From Variovorax sp. DXTD-1 (GTDB taxonomy: Bacteria; Pseudomonadota; Gammaproteobacteria; Burkholderiales; Burkholderiaceae_C), in the NCBI RefSeq assembly GCF_003984625.1, contig NZ_RWKH01000007.1:62001-126000 (forward strand): a stretch of 64,000 bases of DNA, read 5' to 3'. The translations under genes and the position numbers were made by a program. Below, in pieces: positions 45,073 through 54,807 of the stretch (its first letter is position 1; the number at the start of each line of letters is the position of its first letter). The notes below the pieces were generated by a model. The model did no database searches. It saw only the letters and a list, made by a program, of their open reading frames with translations, and was not told the origin of the DNA.

Positions 45073-45792
45073 ATGACGCAAAATCCGCTCATGCCACACC
45101 TTGTCTTGCTGCCCGGCCTCGCCTGCGACGAGCGCCTCTGGGAAGCCCAGCTTCCCGTTCTTCCGGCCATGTTCGACGCGCGCGTGAGCGATGCCCACAT
45201 GCGGCACGACACCATCGAAGACATGGCCGCGGCCGTGCTGCGCGAGAACCCCGGCCCGCTGGTGCTTTGCGGCGCATCAATGGGCGGCATGGTGGCCATG
45301 GAAGCCGCACGGCAGGCGCCCGGGCGCATTGCGGGGCTTGCGCTGCTAGGCACCAATGCCCGGCCCGAGGCGCCCGACATGTACGAGCTGCGCGAAAGCG
45401 CTATCGAGCTGTTCGAGCGCGGCGAATTGCGCGACGTGATCGAGCCCAACGTCGTGTTCGCGTTTCACCCGGCGCAGGCAGCCGACCAGGCGCTGGTCGA
45501 GCGTTATGTCGAAATCGTGCTGGACGCCGGCACGCAGCAGCTCATCAGCCAGAACCGTGCGGTGATGCGGCGCCCCGATGCGCGCACCCACTTGCCTTCG
45601 CTCCGTGCGCCGGTGCTGCTGGTGTGCGGCGACACGGACCGGCTGACACCGCCCGATTGCACGCGCGAAATTGCGGCGCTGGTGCCGCATGCGGAAGTGG
45701 TGTGGCTGCCGCAGTGCGGCCACATGCTGACCATGGAGAAGCCCGCGCTCGTCAATGCGGCGCTGCTCTCCTGGCTGGCTCAGTGGAGCTGA
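45073..45792 (+). CDS. Alpha/beta-hydrolase
   Basis: 239 residues from ATG 45073, chosen because GGAGGGCG precedes it. Oxyanion region [19 protein letters not shown], nucleophile elbow [19 protein letters not shown] (GxSxG), acid in [15 protein letters not shown], His in [13 protein letters not shown]. All triad residues present. Short-cap, BioH/MenH-like; substrate unknown. Overlaps pcp by 13 bp tail to tail. Confidence 0.88.
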   Translation: MTQNPLMPHLVLLPGLACDERLWEAQLPVLPAMFDARVSDAHMRHDTIEDMAAAVLRENPGPLVLCGASMGGMVAMEAARQAPGRIAGLALLGTNARPEAPDMYELRESAIELFERGELRDVIEPNVVFAFHPAQAADQALVERYVEIVLDAGTQQLISQNRAVMRRPDARTHLPSLRAPVLLVCGDTDRLTPPDCTREIAALVPHAEVVWLPQCGHMLTMEKPALVNAALLSWLAQWS

Positions 45793-46439
45793 CCGCCGGT
45801 TTCGGCAATGTCCTTTTCCACCGCCAGCGCGGTGGCCACCGCAATGCGCAGCGCCTCGACCATGGTGGCCAGCGACATGCTGGGTGAGCCCGGAAAGCGC
45901 GCCGCCTGCTCGGGCAGGTAGGGAATATGAATGAACCCGCCGCGCAGCCCCGGCACCGGGTGCGTGGCCATGCGGTGCATCAGGCCGTAGAAGATGTGGT
46001 TGCAGACGAACGTGCCAGCGGTGTTCGACACCGACGCGGGCACGCCGGCTGCGCGCAGGTCGCGCACGATGGCCTTGATCGGCAGCGTCGAGAAATACGC
46101 CGTGGGCGCGCCGAGCACCACGGGGGTGTCGATCGGCTGCCGGCCTGCGTTGTCGGCAATGCGGCCGTCGTCGATGTTGATGGCCACGCGCTCGGGCGTG
46201 ATCTCCGCGCGTCCACCGGCTTGGCCGATGCACAGCACCAGCTGCGGCTGCAGGTCGTCCATGGCGCCCGCAAGCGCCTCGATGGCATCGCCGAAAACGC
46301 AGGGCATCTGGCGCGCATGCACGGTGGCGCGGCCGCACTTCCAGCCGTCGAGTGCGCGCACAGCCTCCCATGAAGGGTTGAGGGCTTCGCGGTCGAACGG
46401 GTCGAAACCGGTCAGCAGGACGTTGGTTCGCTGCACCAC
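45780..46439 (-). CDS. pcp: Pyroglutamyl-peptidase I
   Basis: 219 residues. It cleaves N-terminal 5-oxoproline from peptides. [20 protein letters not shown] start, active-site Glu in [15 protein letters not shown], catalytic Cys in [20 protein letters not shown] and His in [12 protein letters not shown]. Adjacent, same strand, to pxpA-pxpC-pxpB, which destroy the 5-oxoproline that Pcp releases, so the four genes make one pathway. Confidence 0.95.
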   Translation of the reverse strand: MVQRTNVLLTGFDPFDREALNPSWEAVRALDGWKCGRATVHARQMPCVFGDAIEALAGAMDDLQPQLVLCIGQAGGRAEITPERVAINIDDGRIADNAGRQPIDTPVVLGAPTAYFSTLPIKAIVRDLRAAGVPASVSNTAGTFVCNHIFYGLMHRMATHPVPGLRGGFIHIPYLPEQAARFPGSPSMSLATMVEALRIAVATALAVEKDIAETGGQLH

Positions 46440-46454
46440 GGACTAACAGTGCTC

Positions 46455-47195
46455 TCAGGCCGTCGCGCGAACCGCGATGCCTTCTTGCTGCAGGCGGTCG
46501 CGAATGCGGCGCGCAAACGCCAATGCGTGGGCACCGTCGCCGTGCAGGCACACGGTCTGGGCGTTGACGGGCACGGTGCTGCCGTCGATGGCGGTCACCT
46601 TGCGGTCGCGCACCAGCGAGAGCGTCTGGGCAAGCGACTGTTCTTCGTCTTCGATGAGCGCACCGGGCTGGCTGCGCGGCACAAGGCTGCCGTCGGGCAT
46701 GTAGCCGCGGTCGGCAAATACTTCTTCCACGGGCGTGAGGCCGGCGCGCCGTGCGGCGTCGATCATGCCGCTGCCTGCAAGGCCGAAGAACCTGAGCGAC
46801 GGATCGAAGCGCCGCACCGCCTCGCACAGCGCGTCGGCAAGCTCGGGCTCCTTCACTGCCTGGTTGTAGAGCTGCCCGTGCGGCTTGACGTGCGAGAGCT
46901 TGCCGCCTTCGGCCTTGACGATCGCTGCGAGCGCGCCGACCTGGTAGAGCACATTGGCCACGATCTCGTCAGGCGGCAGGTGCATGGTGCTGCGGCCGAA
47001 GTTCTCGCGGTCCGGAAAGCTGGGGTGCGCGCCAATGGCCACGCCGTGTTCGATGGCCCAGCGCACGCACTGCCGCATGGTCTTGGCATCGCCCGCGTGC
47101 CAGCCGCAGGCGATGTTGGCCGAGCTCACGAGGCCAAGCAGCGCTTCATCGCTGCCGGCGCCTTCGCCGAGGTCGGCATTCAGGTCGATTTGCAT
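46455..47195 (-). CDS. pxpA: 5-oxoprolinase subunit A (LamB/YcsF family)
   Basis: 246 residues from ATG 47195. [66 protein letters not shown] and [15 protein letters not shown] are hallmark LamB/YcsF blocks. With PxpB and PxpC it hydrolyses 5-oxoproline to glutamate with ATP. Here it comes after pxpC and before pcp. Confidence 0.95.
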   Translation of the reverse strand: MQIDLNADLGEGAGSDEALLGLVSSANIACGWHAGDAKTMRQCVRWAIEHGVAIGAHPSFPDRENFGRSTMHLPPDEIVANVLYQVGALAAIVKAEGGKLSHVKPHGQLYNQAVKEPELADALCEAVRRFDPSLRFFGLAGSGMIDAARRAGLTPVEEVFADRGYMPDGSLVPRSQPGALIEDEEQSLAQTLSLVRDRKVTAIDGSTVPVNAQTVCLHGDGAHALAFARRIRDRLQQEGIAVRATA

Positions 47196-47260
47196 TTGGG
47201 TTGATTCCTTGTTCAGGCGGCCGGCACATCGATGCCGCACGCGCCCACTGCTCGCACAGT

Positions 47261-48259
47261 CTATGCCGGTCTGCTCCAACCCGCAGCCGCCAGCCCTTGC
47301 GCCACTTGCGCGAGGTAGCGCTGCTGCTCGGCCCACGCTTCGAGCGCCGCCGCCATGTCGACCTGCACCAGCCGCAGCCGGCCATCGAGCGGCGCCTGCG
47401 CAAGCTTCCAGAGGTCGGCGCGAATCACCACGCCGATGCGCGGATAGCCGCCTGTGGTCTGCGCGTCGCCCATCAGGATGATCGGCTGGCCCGAGGGCGG
47501 CACCTGGATGGTGCCGGGAATGACGCCCGATGAGAGCATGTCGATGCTGCGCTTGCGCTTGAGTTCAGCGCCCGCGAGCCGGCTTCCCATGCGGTTGCTC
47601 TGCGCGGTGATGCGCCAGCGCTCGCTCCAGAGCTGCGCATGCGAGGCCGCGGTGAACTGGTCGAATTCGGGTCCCGGCAGCACGCGCAACTCGATGGCCG
47701 AATCGCCCTGCTCCGGTCCCCATTCGGGGCCGCGCAGCCCGAAGGGCCGCCGCGCGAGTTGGGCGGCATCGAGCGACGCCGCGCCCAGCGCGAGCCGGTC
47801 GCCCTTGCGCAGTGCCCGCCCCTGGTGGCCGCCAAAGCCGGCCTTCAGATCGGTGCTGCGCGACCCGAGCACCAGCGGCACGTCGATACCGCCTGCCACC
47901 GCGAGCCAGCTGCGCAAGCCGGCCTTCTTCGCGCCGGGCGCATTGGCGCCCGCGAGCTTGAGCGTTTGCCCCGCCGCGACAGGCATGCTCCAGCAAGGCC
48001 AGACGGGTGCGCCGTCGAGGCATGCGGCGAAATCGTCTCCGGCCAACGCGATGCGCGTGTCGGTTTCGAACCGGATCTCGCAGCCGCCCATGGTGATTTC
48101 GAGACCGGCCGCGCCGTCGGCATTGCCGACCAGCCGGTTCGCCAGCGTGAGCGCCAGCACGTCGAGTGCGCCGCCGGGGCAGATGCCGACCTGGCGATGC
48201 CCATGGCGCCCCAGGTCTTGCACCGAGGCCAGCATGCCGGGTTTCTGGACCAGCATCAT
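47261..48259 (-). CDS. pxpC: 5-oxoprolinase subunit C (biotin-dependent-carboxyltransferase-like)
   Basis: 332 residues from ATG 48259, overlapping the pxpB stop (ATGA). [56 protein letters not shown], [40 protein letters not shown] and [20 protein letters not shown] are characteristic. C-terminal about 35 residues are helical. Normal length. Confidence 0.95.
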   Translation of the reverse strand: MMLVQKPGMLASVQDLGRHGHRQVGICPGGALDVLALTLANRLVGNADGAAGLEITMGGCEIRFETDTRIALAGDDFAACLDGAPVWPCWSMPVAAGQTLKLAGANAPGAKKAGLRSWLAVAGGIDVPLVLGSRSTDLKAGFGGHQGRALRKGDRLALGAASLDAAQLARRPFGLRGPEWGPEQGDSAIELRVLPGPEFDQFTAASHAQLWSERWRITAQSNRMGSRLAGAELKRKRSIDMLSSGVIPGTIQVPPSGQPIILMGDAQTTGGYPRIGVVIRADLWKLAQAPLDGRLRLVQVDMAAALEAWAEQQRYLAQVAQGLAAAGWSRPA

Positions 48260-48921
48260 GTCTCGACGCTTTCGACGATGAAGCGCACGCGGTCGCCCGG
48301 ACGCAGCAAGGTCGGCGGTTCGGCCGTCGGGTCGAAAAGCTCCAGCGAAGTGCGGCCGATCAGTTGCCAGCCGCCCGGCGACACCAGCGGATAAATGCCG
48401 GTCTGCTCGCCGCCGATGCCCACCGACCGCGCGGGTACCGCTGTGCGCGGTTCGGCCCTGCGCGGAGTGGCGAGTTCGGGCGGCAGCCCGCCCATGAAGG
48501 CGAAGCCCGGCAAAAAGCCGAGCAGGTAGACCACGTATTCGCCGGCGCTGTGACGCCGCACCACTTCGGCCGGCGTCAGCCCGGTGTGCGCCGCGACATC
48601 GGCAAGGTCTGGCCCGTGCTCGCCACCATACGCCACTGGAATCTCCACCAGCCGGCCTTCGATGGCGGCTGCTGACAGCCGTGGCCAAGCCTCGTTGACC
48701 CGCGCCATCAACGCATCGATATCGATCGCCGTCGGATCGAAAGTCAGCGTGAGATTGTTCATGCCCGGCAGCACCTCGCCCACGCCCGGCCACTGCTGCA
48801 CCTCGGCACCCAGCGCCCAGATCTGCTGCTGCTGCGCCAGCGTGGCGGGCGGCGCCAGTTCGCAAAGCAAAGCAGCGTCGCCCAGCGGATGCAGGCGGGG
48901 GGACGGAAGTTGGCTGCTCAT
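48256..48921 (-). CDS. pxpB: 5-oxoprolinase subunit B (allophanate-hydrolase-1-like)
   Basis: 221 residues. LHPLGDAALLCELAPPATLA, VLPGMNNLTLTFDPTAIDID, PVAYGGEHGPDLADVAAHTG, YVVYLLGFLPGFAFMGGLPP and GIYPLVSPGGWQLIGRTSLE are the KipI/PxpB signature blocks. First gene of pxpB-pxpC-pxpA-pcp. Confidence 0.95.
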   Translation of the reverse strand: MSSQLPSPRLHPLGDAALLCELAPPATLAQQQQIWALGAEVQQWPGVGEVLPGMNNLTLTFDPTAIDIDALMARVNEAWPRLSAAAIEGRLVEIPVAYGGEHGPDLADVAAHTGLTPAEVVRRHSAGEYVVYLLGFLPGFAFMGGLPPELATPRRAEPRTAVPARSVGIGGEQTGIYPLVSPGGWQLIGRTSLELFDPTAEPPTLLRPGDRVRFIVESVET

Positions 48922-48954
48922 CTCAGCCCTTGCCGTCTATGCGGATGACAGTCT

Positions 48955-49055
48955 TGCATCTTCGTGGAACACCGCGGAACCGGCTTTGCCGGGCCGCTGG
49001 TGTTGCCCCCGGCGAGGGGGTTGGCGAAGCGACACGAAGTGCGCGAAGACTGGGG
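48955..49055. repeat. Hairpin-rich intergenic element between pxpB and coaD
   Basis: CCGGC/GCCGG with loop TTT (48980-48992), then CCCCC/GGGGG with loop GGCGA (49006-49020), inside a 140-bp gap with no gene. The remaining stretch has repeated CGAAG and GCGA motifs. It resembles dispersed intergenic repeats of the Comamonadaceae, from recollection only. It may end transcripts from either side. Confidence 0.35.
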
Positions 49056-49061
49056 GAGGAC

Positions 49062-49565
49062 CTATTCACGACCGAGGCTGCGCACCTTGGCGGCCAGATG
49101 CGTCTCCACATCGGGCGAAACGAACTTGTGGACCTCGCCGCCGAGCATCGCAATTTCGCGCACGAAGGTGCTCGAGATGAACTGGTATTTGTCGCTGGGC
49201 GTGAGGAACACGGTTTCCACATCGGGCATCAGCGAGCGGTTCATGCCCGCCAGCTGGAATTCGTAGTCGAAGTCGGTCACGGCGCGCAGGCCGCGCACCA
49301 TGGCCTTGCCGCCGCGCGCCACCACGAAGTCGCGCAGCAAGCCCGAAAAGCTCTCGACCGTGACCTGGTCGCTGTACGGCTTCACGGCCTCGCGCGCCAT
49401 GTTCATGCGTTCCTGCAGGGTGAACAGCGCCTTCTTGTGGTGGCCCGCCGCCACCGCGACGATGACCTTGGGAAAAAGCTGGGTTGCGCGCCGCACCACG
49501 TCCTCGTGGCCGAGGGTGATGGGATCGAAAGTGCCGGGATAAACCGCGATCACGTTGCTGGCCAT
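49062..49565 (-). CDS. coaD: Phosphopantetheine adenylyltransferase
   Basis: 167 residues from ATG 49565 with GAGGAAG upstream. Penultimate CoA step. [20 protein letters not shown] (T/HxGH motif), [40 protein letters not shown], and [20 protein letters not shown]. Normal length. Follows rsmD, 43 bp apart, a frequent pair. Confidence 0.97.
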   Translation of the reverse strand: MASNVIAVYPGTFDPITLGHEDVVRRATQLFPKVIVAVAAGHHKKALFTLQERMNMAREAVKPYSDQVTVESFSGLLRDFVVARGGKAMVRGLRAVTDFDYEFQLAGMNRSLMPDVETVFLTPSDKYQFISSTFVREIAMLGGEVHKFVSPDVETHLAAKVRSLGRE

Positions 49566-49608
49566 GGTTGCTTCTTCCTCATGCAGCCGGTGCGGCTTGT
49601 CCGGCGGA

Positions 49609-50274
49609 TTATGCAGTCCCGTTTGCAACGTGCCGCAGCAGATGTGCATGCACGGCGCCTGCCTTTAAGTAACGAAAACCAACAAGACCGACGGCGGCAA
49701 GCTCCTCGTCGGTCCAATGTCGCGGCGCTTCCAGGTAGATGGCACCTCCGGCTTTGACGGCGCGTGCCGCGGCGCGCAGCGAAGGTTCATAGAGGGAGGT
49801 GCTGTCGAAAGGCGGGTCGAGAAATACGGCATCCAGGCTGCCCGCAGCGACGCGCTCGAGCGCGGTGAGCCCGTTGCCGCGCTCGATGCGAACGGCCTCG
49901 GCCGAAAGCTTGGTTTTCGCGGCCTGCAACTGCGCCACCAGAGCGGCGTCCTGCTCGCACAGCAGCACGCTCGCGGCGCCGCGCGAAGCGGCCTCCAGGC
50001 CCAGGGCACCGGTGCCCGCGAATGCGTCGACGCAATGCCAGCCCGGCAATTCGCCGCCGCCCGCCCCCGCGATGCTCGCAAGCCAGTTGAACAGCGTCTC
50101 CCGCACGCGGTCGGGCGTGGGACGCAGGCCCGGCTTGTCGGCCACGGAAAGGCGGGTGCGCTTCCACTGGCCTCCGATGATGCGCACCTCGCTCGGCCGC
50201 GATTTCGATCGGGAAGACGACGGCGACGATGGGGAGGCGGGGCGCCTGGCGGCTGCGGCTTTCTTCTGGGGCAT
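49609..50274 (-). CDS. rsmD: 16S rRNA m2G966 methyltransferase RsmD
   Basis: 221 residues. [43 protein letters not shown] motif [20 protein letters not shown], catalytic DPPF in [14 protein letters not shown] Lys/Ser/Pro-rich N-terminal tail of about 28 residues precedes the domain. Methylates G966 of 16S rRNA. Confidence 0.95.
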   Translation of the reverse strand: MPQKKAAAARRPASPSSPSSSRSKSRPSEVRIIGGQWKRTRLSVADKPGLRPTPDRVRETLFNWLASIAGAGGGELPGWHCVDAFAGTGALGLEAASRGAASVLLCEQDAALVAQLQAAKTKLSAEAVRIERGNGLTALERVAAGSLDAVFLDPPFDSTSLYEPSLRAAARAVKAGGAIYLEAPRHWTDEELAAVGLVGFRYLKAGAVHAHLLRHVANGTA

Positions 50275-50304
50275 GCGGCAAGCTTAACGCCGCCGCATGC
50301 GGTG

Positions 50305-50940
50305 CTAGATGCCGAGAAAGGCTCGCCGCGCGAGCAGCGCGGCAAGCACGAGCATCGTGCCGCCGATCAGCGCGTCGAGCATCTGCCAGGCACGGGGACG
50401 CGCAAACACCGGCGCCAGCCACCGCGCACCAAAGCCCAGCGCCGAGAACCACAGCGCGCTTGCAAGCGCCGCCCCCGCGACGAACCAGACCTTGAGCACG
50501 CCGCCGTACTGGGCGCCGGTGCTGCCCACGAGCAGCACGGTGTCGAGGTAGACATGAGGGTTCAGCAACGTGAAGCCCGCCGCCTGCGCCAGCACGGCGG
50601 CGCGGGAGAGCGATGCGCCTTGGGCCGCCGCCTGCAGCGCACCCGGCTGACGCGAACGCCACAGCGCGCGCAACCCATAGACACCGAGGAACAGCGCGCC
50701 GAGCCCCGCGAGCGCCGTGGCCACGGCGGGCCGCCCTTGCAGCGCCTGCGCCATGCCGGCCACGCCAGCCGTGATGAGGATCGCGTCGCTCGCTGCGCAG
50801 AACAGCACCACGGCGCTCACATGCTCGCGCCGCAGGCCCTGGCGCAGCACATAAGCGTTCTGCGCGCCGATGGCGACGATGAGCACCAGGCTCATGAAGA
50901 GCCCGTTGGCGAATGCGGTGGTGATTTGTTCGGTGACCAT
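50305..50940 (-). CDS. argO: LysE/ArgO-type amino-acid exporter
   Basis: 211 residues, six TM helices. Start GLFMSLVLIVAIGAQNAYVL, then RQGLRREHVSAVVLFCAASD, FTLLNPHVYLDTVLLVGSTG and a C-terminal helix pair. GAQNAYVLRQGL and LNPHVYLDT are diagnostic of the ArgO branch (arginine/lysine export). Divergent from an ArgP-like gene, 81 bp apart, which in enterobacteria regulates argO. Confidence 0.93.
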   Translation of the reverse strand: MVTEQITTAFANGLFMSLVLIVAIGAQNAYVLRQGLRREHVSAVVLFCAASDAILITAGVAGMAQALQGRPAVATALAGLGALFLGVYGLRALWRSRQPGALQAAAQGASLSRAAVLAQAAGFTLLNPHVYLDTVLLVGSTGAQYGGVLKVWFVAGAALASALWFSALGFGARWLAPVFARPRAWQMLDALIGGTMLVLAALLARRAFLGI

Positions 50941-51021
50941 GGCGCCAGCTTGCCGCCGCCGGCCGATTAATTCAAACTAAACTTCCTAAGCCATATTCAG
51001 TTTTTCTAATTCACACCGACC

Positions 51022-51939
51022 ATGCTCGACTACGCCGCCCTGAATGCCCTGGCCGCCGTGGTACGCGAGGGCAGCTTCGAGCGCGCGGCCCGCGCTCTGA
51101 ACGTCACGCCATCGGCGGTTTCGCAGCGCGTGAAGCTGCTCGAGGAACGCACGGGCGGTGCGCTGCTGGTGCGCGGCCAGCCTTGCGTGGCCACCGAAGC
51201 CGGCCAGCAGCTCTGCCGCCACTTCGAACGCGTGGGCATGCTGGAGCACGAATTGCGCGACGCGATGCCCGCGCTCGGCATGGGCGGCAGGAGCGGCAAC
51301 GAGCGCGAGCGGGTCACGGTGCGCGTGGCGGTGAACGCCGACAGCCTGGCCACCTGGTTCATGGCAGCCGCCGCGGCCTTTGCGAAGCAGGAAGAATCCG
51401 CTTTACTCGACCTGACCGTGGATGACCAGGACCATACCGCCGAGCGCCTGCGAAGCGGCGCCGTGCTCGCCGCCGTCACCGCACTGGCACAGCCGGTGGC
51501 CGGCTGCAACAGCGAGGCGCTGGGCACCATGCACTACGTGGCGGCCGCGAGCCCGGAGTTCGTGCAGCGTTATTTCGCCAAGGGCATGGGCGCGCGAACG
51601 CTCGCAAACGCACCCAGCCTGGTGTTCGACCGCAAGGACCGGCTGCAGGCGCGCTGGGTGCGGCGCATCTGCCATCGCAGCATCGAGACGCCACGCCATT
51701 GGCTGCCCTCGGCACATGGTTTCCTTGAAGCGGCGTGCGCCGGCATGGGCTGGGGCATGCTCCCCGTCAGCATGGCGGCCGATGCGATGCGCGCGGGCGC
51801 GCTGGTGGAGCTGGTGCCCGGCTCGGCGCTTCAGGTGCCGCTCTACTGGCAGCAGGCGCGCGCCGCGCCGCAACTCCTCGAACGCCTCCGGACGACGGTG
51901 CACGCAGCCGCCGGCAGCGGCGCGCACGCCCTGCGCTGA
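51022..51939 (+). CDS. argP: ArgP/IciA-type LysR regulator
   Basis: 305 residues. LDYAALNALAAVVREGSFER, AARALNVTPSAVSQRVKLLE, ERTGGALLVRGQPCVATEAG, QQLCRHFERVGMLEHEL are the ArgP N-terminal pattern. Effector domain follows (VTVRVAVNADSLATWFMAAA; AAASPEFVQRYF; LVFDRKDRLQARW). It should bind arginine or lysine and control the divergent argO. AT-rich 81-bp gap (TTCAAACTAAACTTCCTAAG) is the likely site. Confidence 0.93.
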   Translation: MLDYAALNALAAVVREGSFERAARALNVTPSAVSQRVKLLEERTGGALLVRGQPCVATEAGQQLCRHFERVGMLEHELRDAMPALGMGGRSGNERERVTVRVAVNADSLATWFMAAAAAFAKQEESALLDLTVDDQDHTAERLRSGAVLAAVTALAQPVAGCNSEALGTMHYVAAASPEFVQRYFAKGMGARTLANAPSLVFDRKDRLQARWVRRICHRSIETPRHWLPSAHGFLEAACAGMGWGMLPVSMAADAMRAGALVELVPGSALQVPLYWQQARAAPQLLERLRTTVHAAAGSGAHALR

Positions 51940-51955
51940 AACGCTGTTTGTTTGC

Positions 51956-53296
51956 CTACTTGCCGCCGACCACGACCGTCACCATGCGTTCGGGCTGCAG
52001 CTTGCGCGCAAAGGCGGCGCGCACCTCGGCCGCGGTAACCGCGTTCATGCGCGCGGTCCAGGTGTCGAGGTAGTCGAGCGGCAGGTCGTGCCACGCGATG
52101 TTGGCCACGTTGCCGATGAGCTTGCGGTTGCTATCCATCAGGAGCGGGAAGCCGCCGATCAGGTTGTCCTTGGCGGCCTTGAGCTCGGCGTCGGTCGGGC
52201 CTTCGGCCACGAACTTGGCAAGCACTTCGCGGGATATCTTCACCGCCTCTTCGGCCTGGTCGGGCCGCGTCTGAAAGCCGACGCGGAATGCTCCGGCGTC
52301 CAGCCCCGGCGAAAACCCGCTGTAAACGCTGTAGGCCAGGCCGCGCTTCTCGCGCACTTCGTTGGTGAGCCGCGAGACGAAGCCGCCGCCGCCCAGCACG
52401 TAGTTGCCGAGCGTGAGTGCGAAGTGGTCCGGGTCCTTGCGCGGATAGCCGGGCTGGCCGATGAAGACGTGGGCCTGGGCCGAAGCGAACGGAATGCGCT
52501 CGTCCTTCGGCGCCTGGAGCGCAGCCACCGGTGCGATGGCAGGAAGCGGCGTGCAGGCTTCGGGGCCGGGCAGCCGCGAGAGCAGTGCGGTGGCCATGGC
52601 TTCCGCCTCGGCGCGGGTCACGGCGCCGACGATGCTGAGCTTGGCGCGGCACGGCACGATGAGCTGCTGGTAGCGTTGCCGCATGGCCGCGGTGTCGATC
52701 CGCGCCAGCGTGGCTTCGGTGACTTCCTGCCCGTACGGGTGGCCGCCGTACACGCCCTGCGCAAAGGCACGGCCCGCGATGGTCGCCGGCTTGGTGTTGG
52801 CCTCCTTGAGCGACGCCTTGATGCGTTCGCGTTCGCGCTGCCACACATCGTCGGGAAAGGCCGGCTCGCCGAGCTCGCGTGAAGCGAGCGTGACGACCTT
52901 GGTCAGCAGCGCCGGGTCGGACAAGGTGCGCAGCGAATAGCTGGCGCGATCGGTGCCGGCGCTGGCATTGAACTCGGCGCCCAGGTCGGCCCAGGCTTCG
53001 CCCAGCGCGTTCTCGTCGAGCGCCGGCTCGCCGTTCTTGCCGGCGCGCACGCCCTTCTCGACCATGGTCGCGGTCACGGCGGCCAGGCCGGCCTGCGCCG
53101 CCGGGTCGCGCCGGCTGCCGGCGTCGAAATCGATCTGCACGTCGACGATGGGCAACGCCTGGGTCGACACCAGGTAGATCCTGGCGCCGCTCGCGAGTGT
53201 CCAGTGTTCGATGGGCAGCGCGGCTTGCGCCGCGCCCGCCAAGGCGGCAACGACGGCGAACAGCGCAGGACGGAGAATTTTTTTCATTGTGGTCAT
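51956..53296 (-). CDS. M16-family peptidase-like subunit, zinc motif absent
   Basis: 446 residues; MTTMKKILRPALFAVVAALA signal, cleavage near AGAAQA. Fold blocks of M16 are present (VDVQIDFDAGSRRDPAAQAG, LAAVTATMVEKGVRAG, DLGAEFNASAGTDRASYSLR, GGGGFVSRLTNEVREKRGLA YSVYSG), but where the zinc motif HxxEH should be there is TATMVEK. It is therefore the non-catalytic partner, in the manner of processing-peptidase alpha subunits. The R/Y pair (RxxxGLAYSV) is retained. 15 bp after the active subunit. Confidence 0.9.
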   Translation of the reverse strand: MTTMKKILRPALFAVVAALAGAAQAALPIEHWTLASGARIYLVSTQALPIVDVQIDFDAGSRRDPAAQAGLAAVTATMVEKGVRAGKNGEPALDENALGEAWADLGAEFNASAGTDRASYSLRTLSDPALLTKVVTLASRELGEPAFPDDVWQRERERIKASLKEANTKPATIAGRAFAQGVYGGHPYGQEVTEATLARIDTAAMRQRYQQLIVPCRAKLSIVGAVTRAEAEAMATALLSRLPGPEACTPLPAIAPVAALQAPKDERIPFASAQAHVFIGQPGYPRKDPDHFALTLGNYVLGGGGFVSRLTNEVREKRGLAYSVYSGFSPGLDAGAFRVGFQTRPDQAEEAVKISREVLAKFVAEGPTDAELKAAKDNLIGGFPLLMDSNRKLIGNVANIAWHDLPLDYLDTWTARMNAVTAAEVRAAFARKLQPERMVTVVVGGK

Positions 53297-53311
53297 GGAA
53301 ATCCGGGCCCT

Positions 53312-54778
53312 TCAGCGCAACTCGCCTGCGGGCGCTGCAAAACCGCGGCCGCGGGGCTTGGCTTCCAGCGGCAAGGGGCGCAAGGTGGCCACCGTGAGCT
53401 GGTCGTCTCCAAAATAGTTGGCAGCCACCGCCTGCACCTGGGCCGGTGTCACGGCCTGCAGCTTCGCGATGATGCGGGCGCTGGAGTCGAGCGGAAGCCC
53501 CTGCACCCAGTTGCTCCCGAGTTCGCGGGCTTGCGCCATCACGGAATCGCGCTTGTAGGTTTCGCTGGCCACCCATTGCGTCTTGACGCGCGCGAGTTCG
53601 GCCTCGCCCACGCCTTCCTTCGCGATGCGCGCCACCTGGGCCCGCAGCGCCGCCTCAACCGCTTCGGGGCTTTTGCCGTTCGCGGGCACACCCACGAGTG
53701 TGAACAGCTGCGGTCCCCGGCCGGCCAGGCCCGAGTAGGCGCTGGCGGAATCGGCAACGCGGTCGGGGCCCTGGGTCAGGGCGCGATCGAGCCGCGCGCC
53801 GGTGTAGCCGTCGAGCACGGCCGACAGTACTTCGAGCGCCCACACGTCGGTGGCCGCATCATCGATTTTTTCCAGTTGCGGAATGCGGAATGCGAGCGAC
53901 ACATAGGCCTGCTCGGCCGGCGCCTTGAACTCGATACGGCGGATGCCGCGCTGCGCCGGCTCGATGCGCGGCTTGCGCGGGGGCACGGCGCGCGCGGGAA
54001 TACTGCCGTAATATTTTTCGGCCAGCGCCCGCACCTTGGCCACGTCGACATCGCCGACCACCACCACGGCGGCGTTGGCGGGCACGTACCAGCGCCGGAA
54101 GAACTCGCGTGCGTCGTCGGGCGTCATCGCGTCGAGGTCGCTCATCCAGCCGACCACGGGCCGGTGGTAGGGCGAGGCCGTGAAGATCGCCGCGTTCTGC
54201 TGTTCGCCGAGCAAGGCGCGCGGCTGGTCTTCGGTGCGCATGCGGCGCTCTTCCTTGACCACTTCGATCTCGCGCTTGAACTCGTCGTCGGACCACTGGT
54301 TGTTGGCGAAGCGGTCCGATTCAAGCTTCATGACCTGCTCGAGGCTGGTCACCGGGATCTGCTGGTAGTAGCCGGTGAAGTCGCGCGAGGTGAATGCGTT
54401 TTCCTGGCCGCCCAGGGCCGCCACGCGGCGCGAGAACTCGCCCGGCTTGATGGTCCTGGTGCCCTTGAACATCATGTGCTCGAGCACATGGGCCACGCCC
54501 GAGGTGCCGTCGACCTCGTCGACGGAGCCCACGCGAACCCAGACCATCTGCACCGCGGTGGGGGCGCGCCGGTCGGGCAGCACCAGCAGCGTCATGCCGT
54601 TGGCAAGGGTGAACTGCTGGGGAGCGGGTGCCGCCGCGGCATCGGCGGGCGAAACGGCGGTGGAAGGAGCAGGAGAAGCCGGTGTGGGCTGGGCCTGTGC
54701 AGGCATGGCCCACAGCGCCGAAAGCGCCATTGCCAGCACCGCACCAGACGCAGCACGGCGTGGCGAGGGGTGTTTCAT
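53312..54778 (-). CDS. M16-family zinc peptidase, catalytic subunit
   Basis: 488 residues with signal peptide (SGAVLAMALSALWAMPAQAQ), then a Pro/Ala-rich linker. NGMTLLVLPDRRAPTAVQMV; zinc motif HVLEHMMFKG (HxxEH) with the downstream Glu in LESDRFANNQWSDDEFKREI. Processing-peptidase-like, probably periplasmic. With the next gene it forms an active/inactive pair. Diverges from ftsY, 29 bp apart. Confidence 0.93.
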   Translation of the reverse strand: MKHPSPRRAASGAVLAMALSALWAMPAQAQPTPASPAPSTAVSPADAAAAPAPQQFTLANGMTLLVLPDRRAPTAVQMVWVRVGSVDEVDGTSGVAHVLEHMMFKGTRTIKPGEFSRRVAALGGQENAFTSRDFTGYYQQIPVTSLEQVMKLESDRFANNQWSDDEFKREIEVVKEERRMRTEDQPRALLGEQQNAAIFTASPYHRPVVGWMSDLDAMTPDDAREFFRRWYVPANAAVVVVGDVDVAKVRALAEKYYGSIPARAVPPRKPRIEPAQRGIRRIEFKAPAEQAYVSLAFRIPQLEKIDDAATDVWALEVLSAVLDGYTGARLDRALTQGPDRVADSASAYSGLAGRGPQLFTLVGVPANGKSPEAVEAALRAQVARIAKEGVGEAELARVKTQWVASETYKRDSVMAQARELGSNWVQGLPLDSSARIIAKLQAVTPAQVQAVAANYFGDDQLTVATLRPLPLEAKPRGRGFAAPAGELR

Positions 54779-54807
54779 AGAATGGGTCGGATTGTAAAAA
54801 GCTCCCG

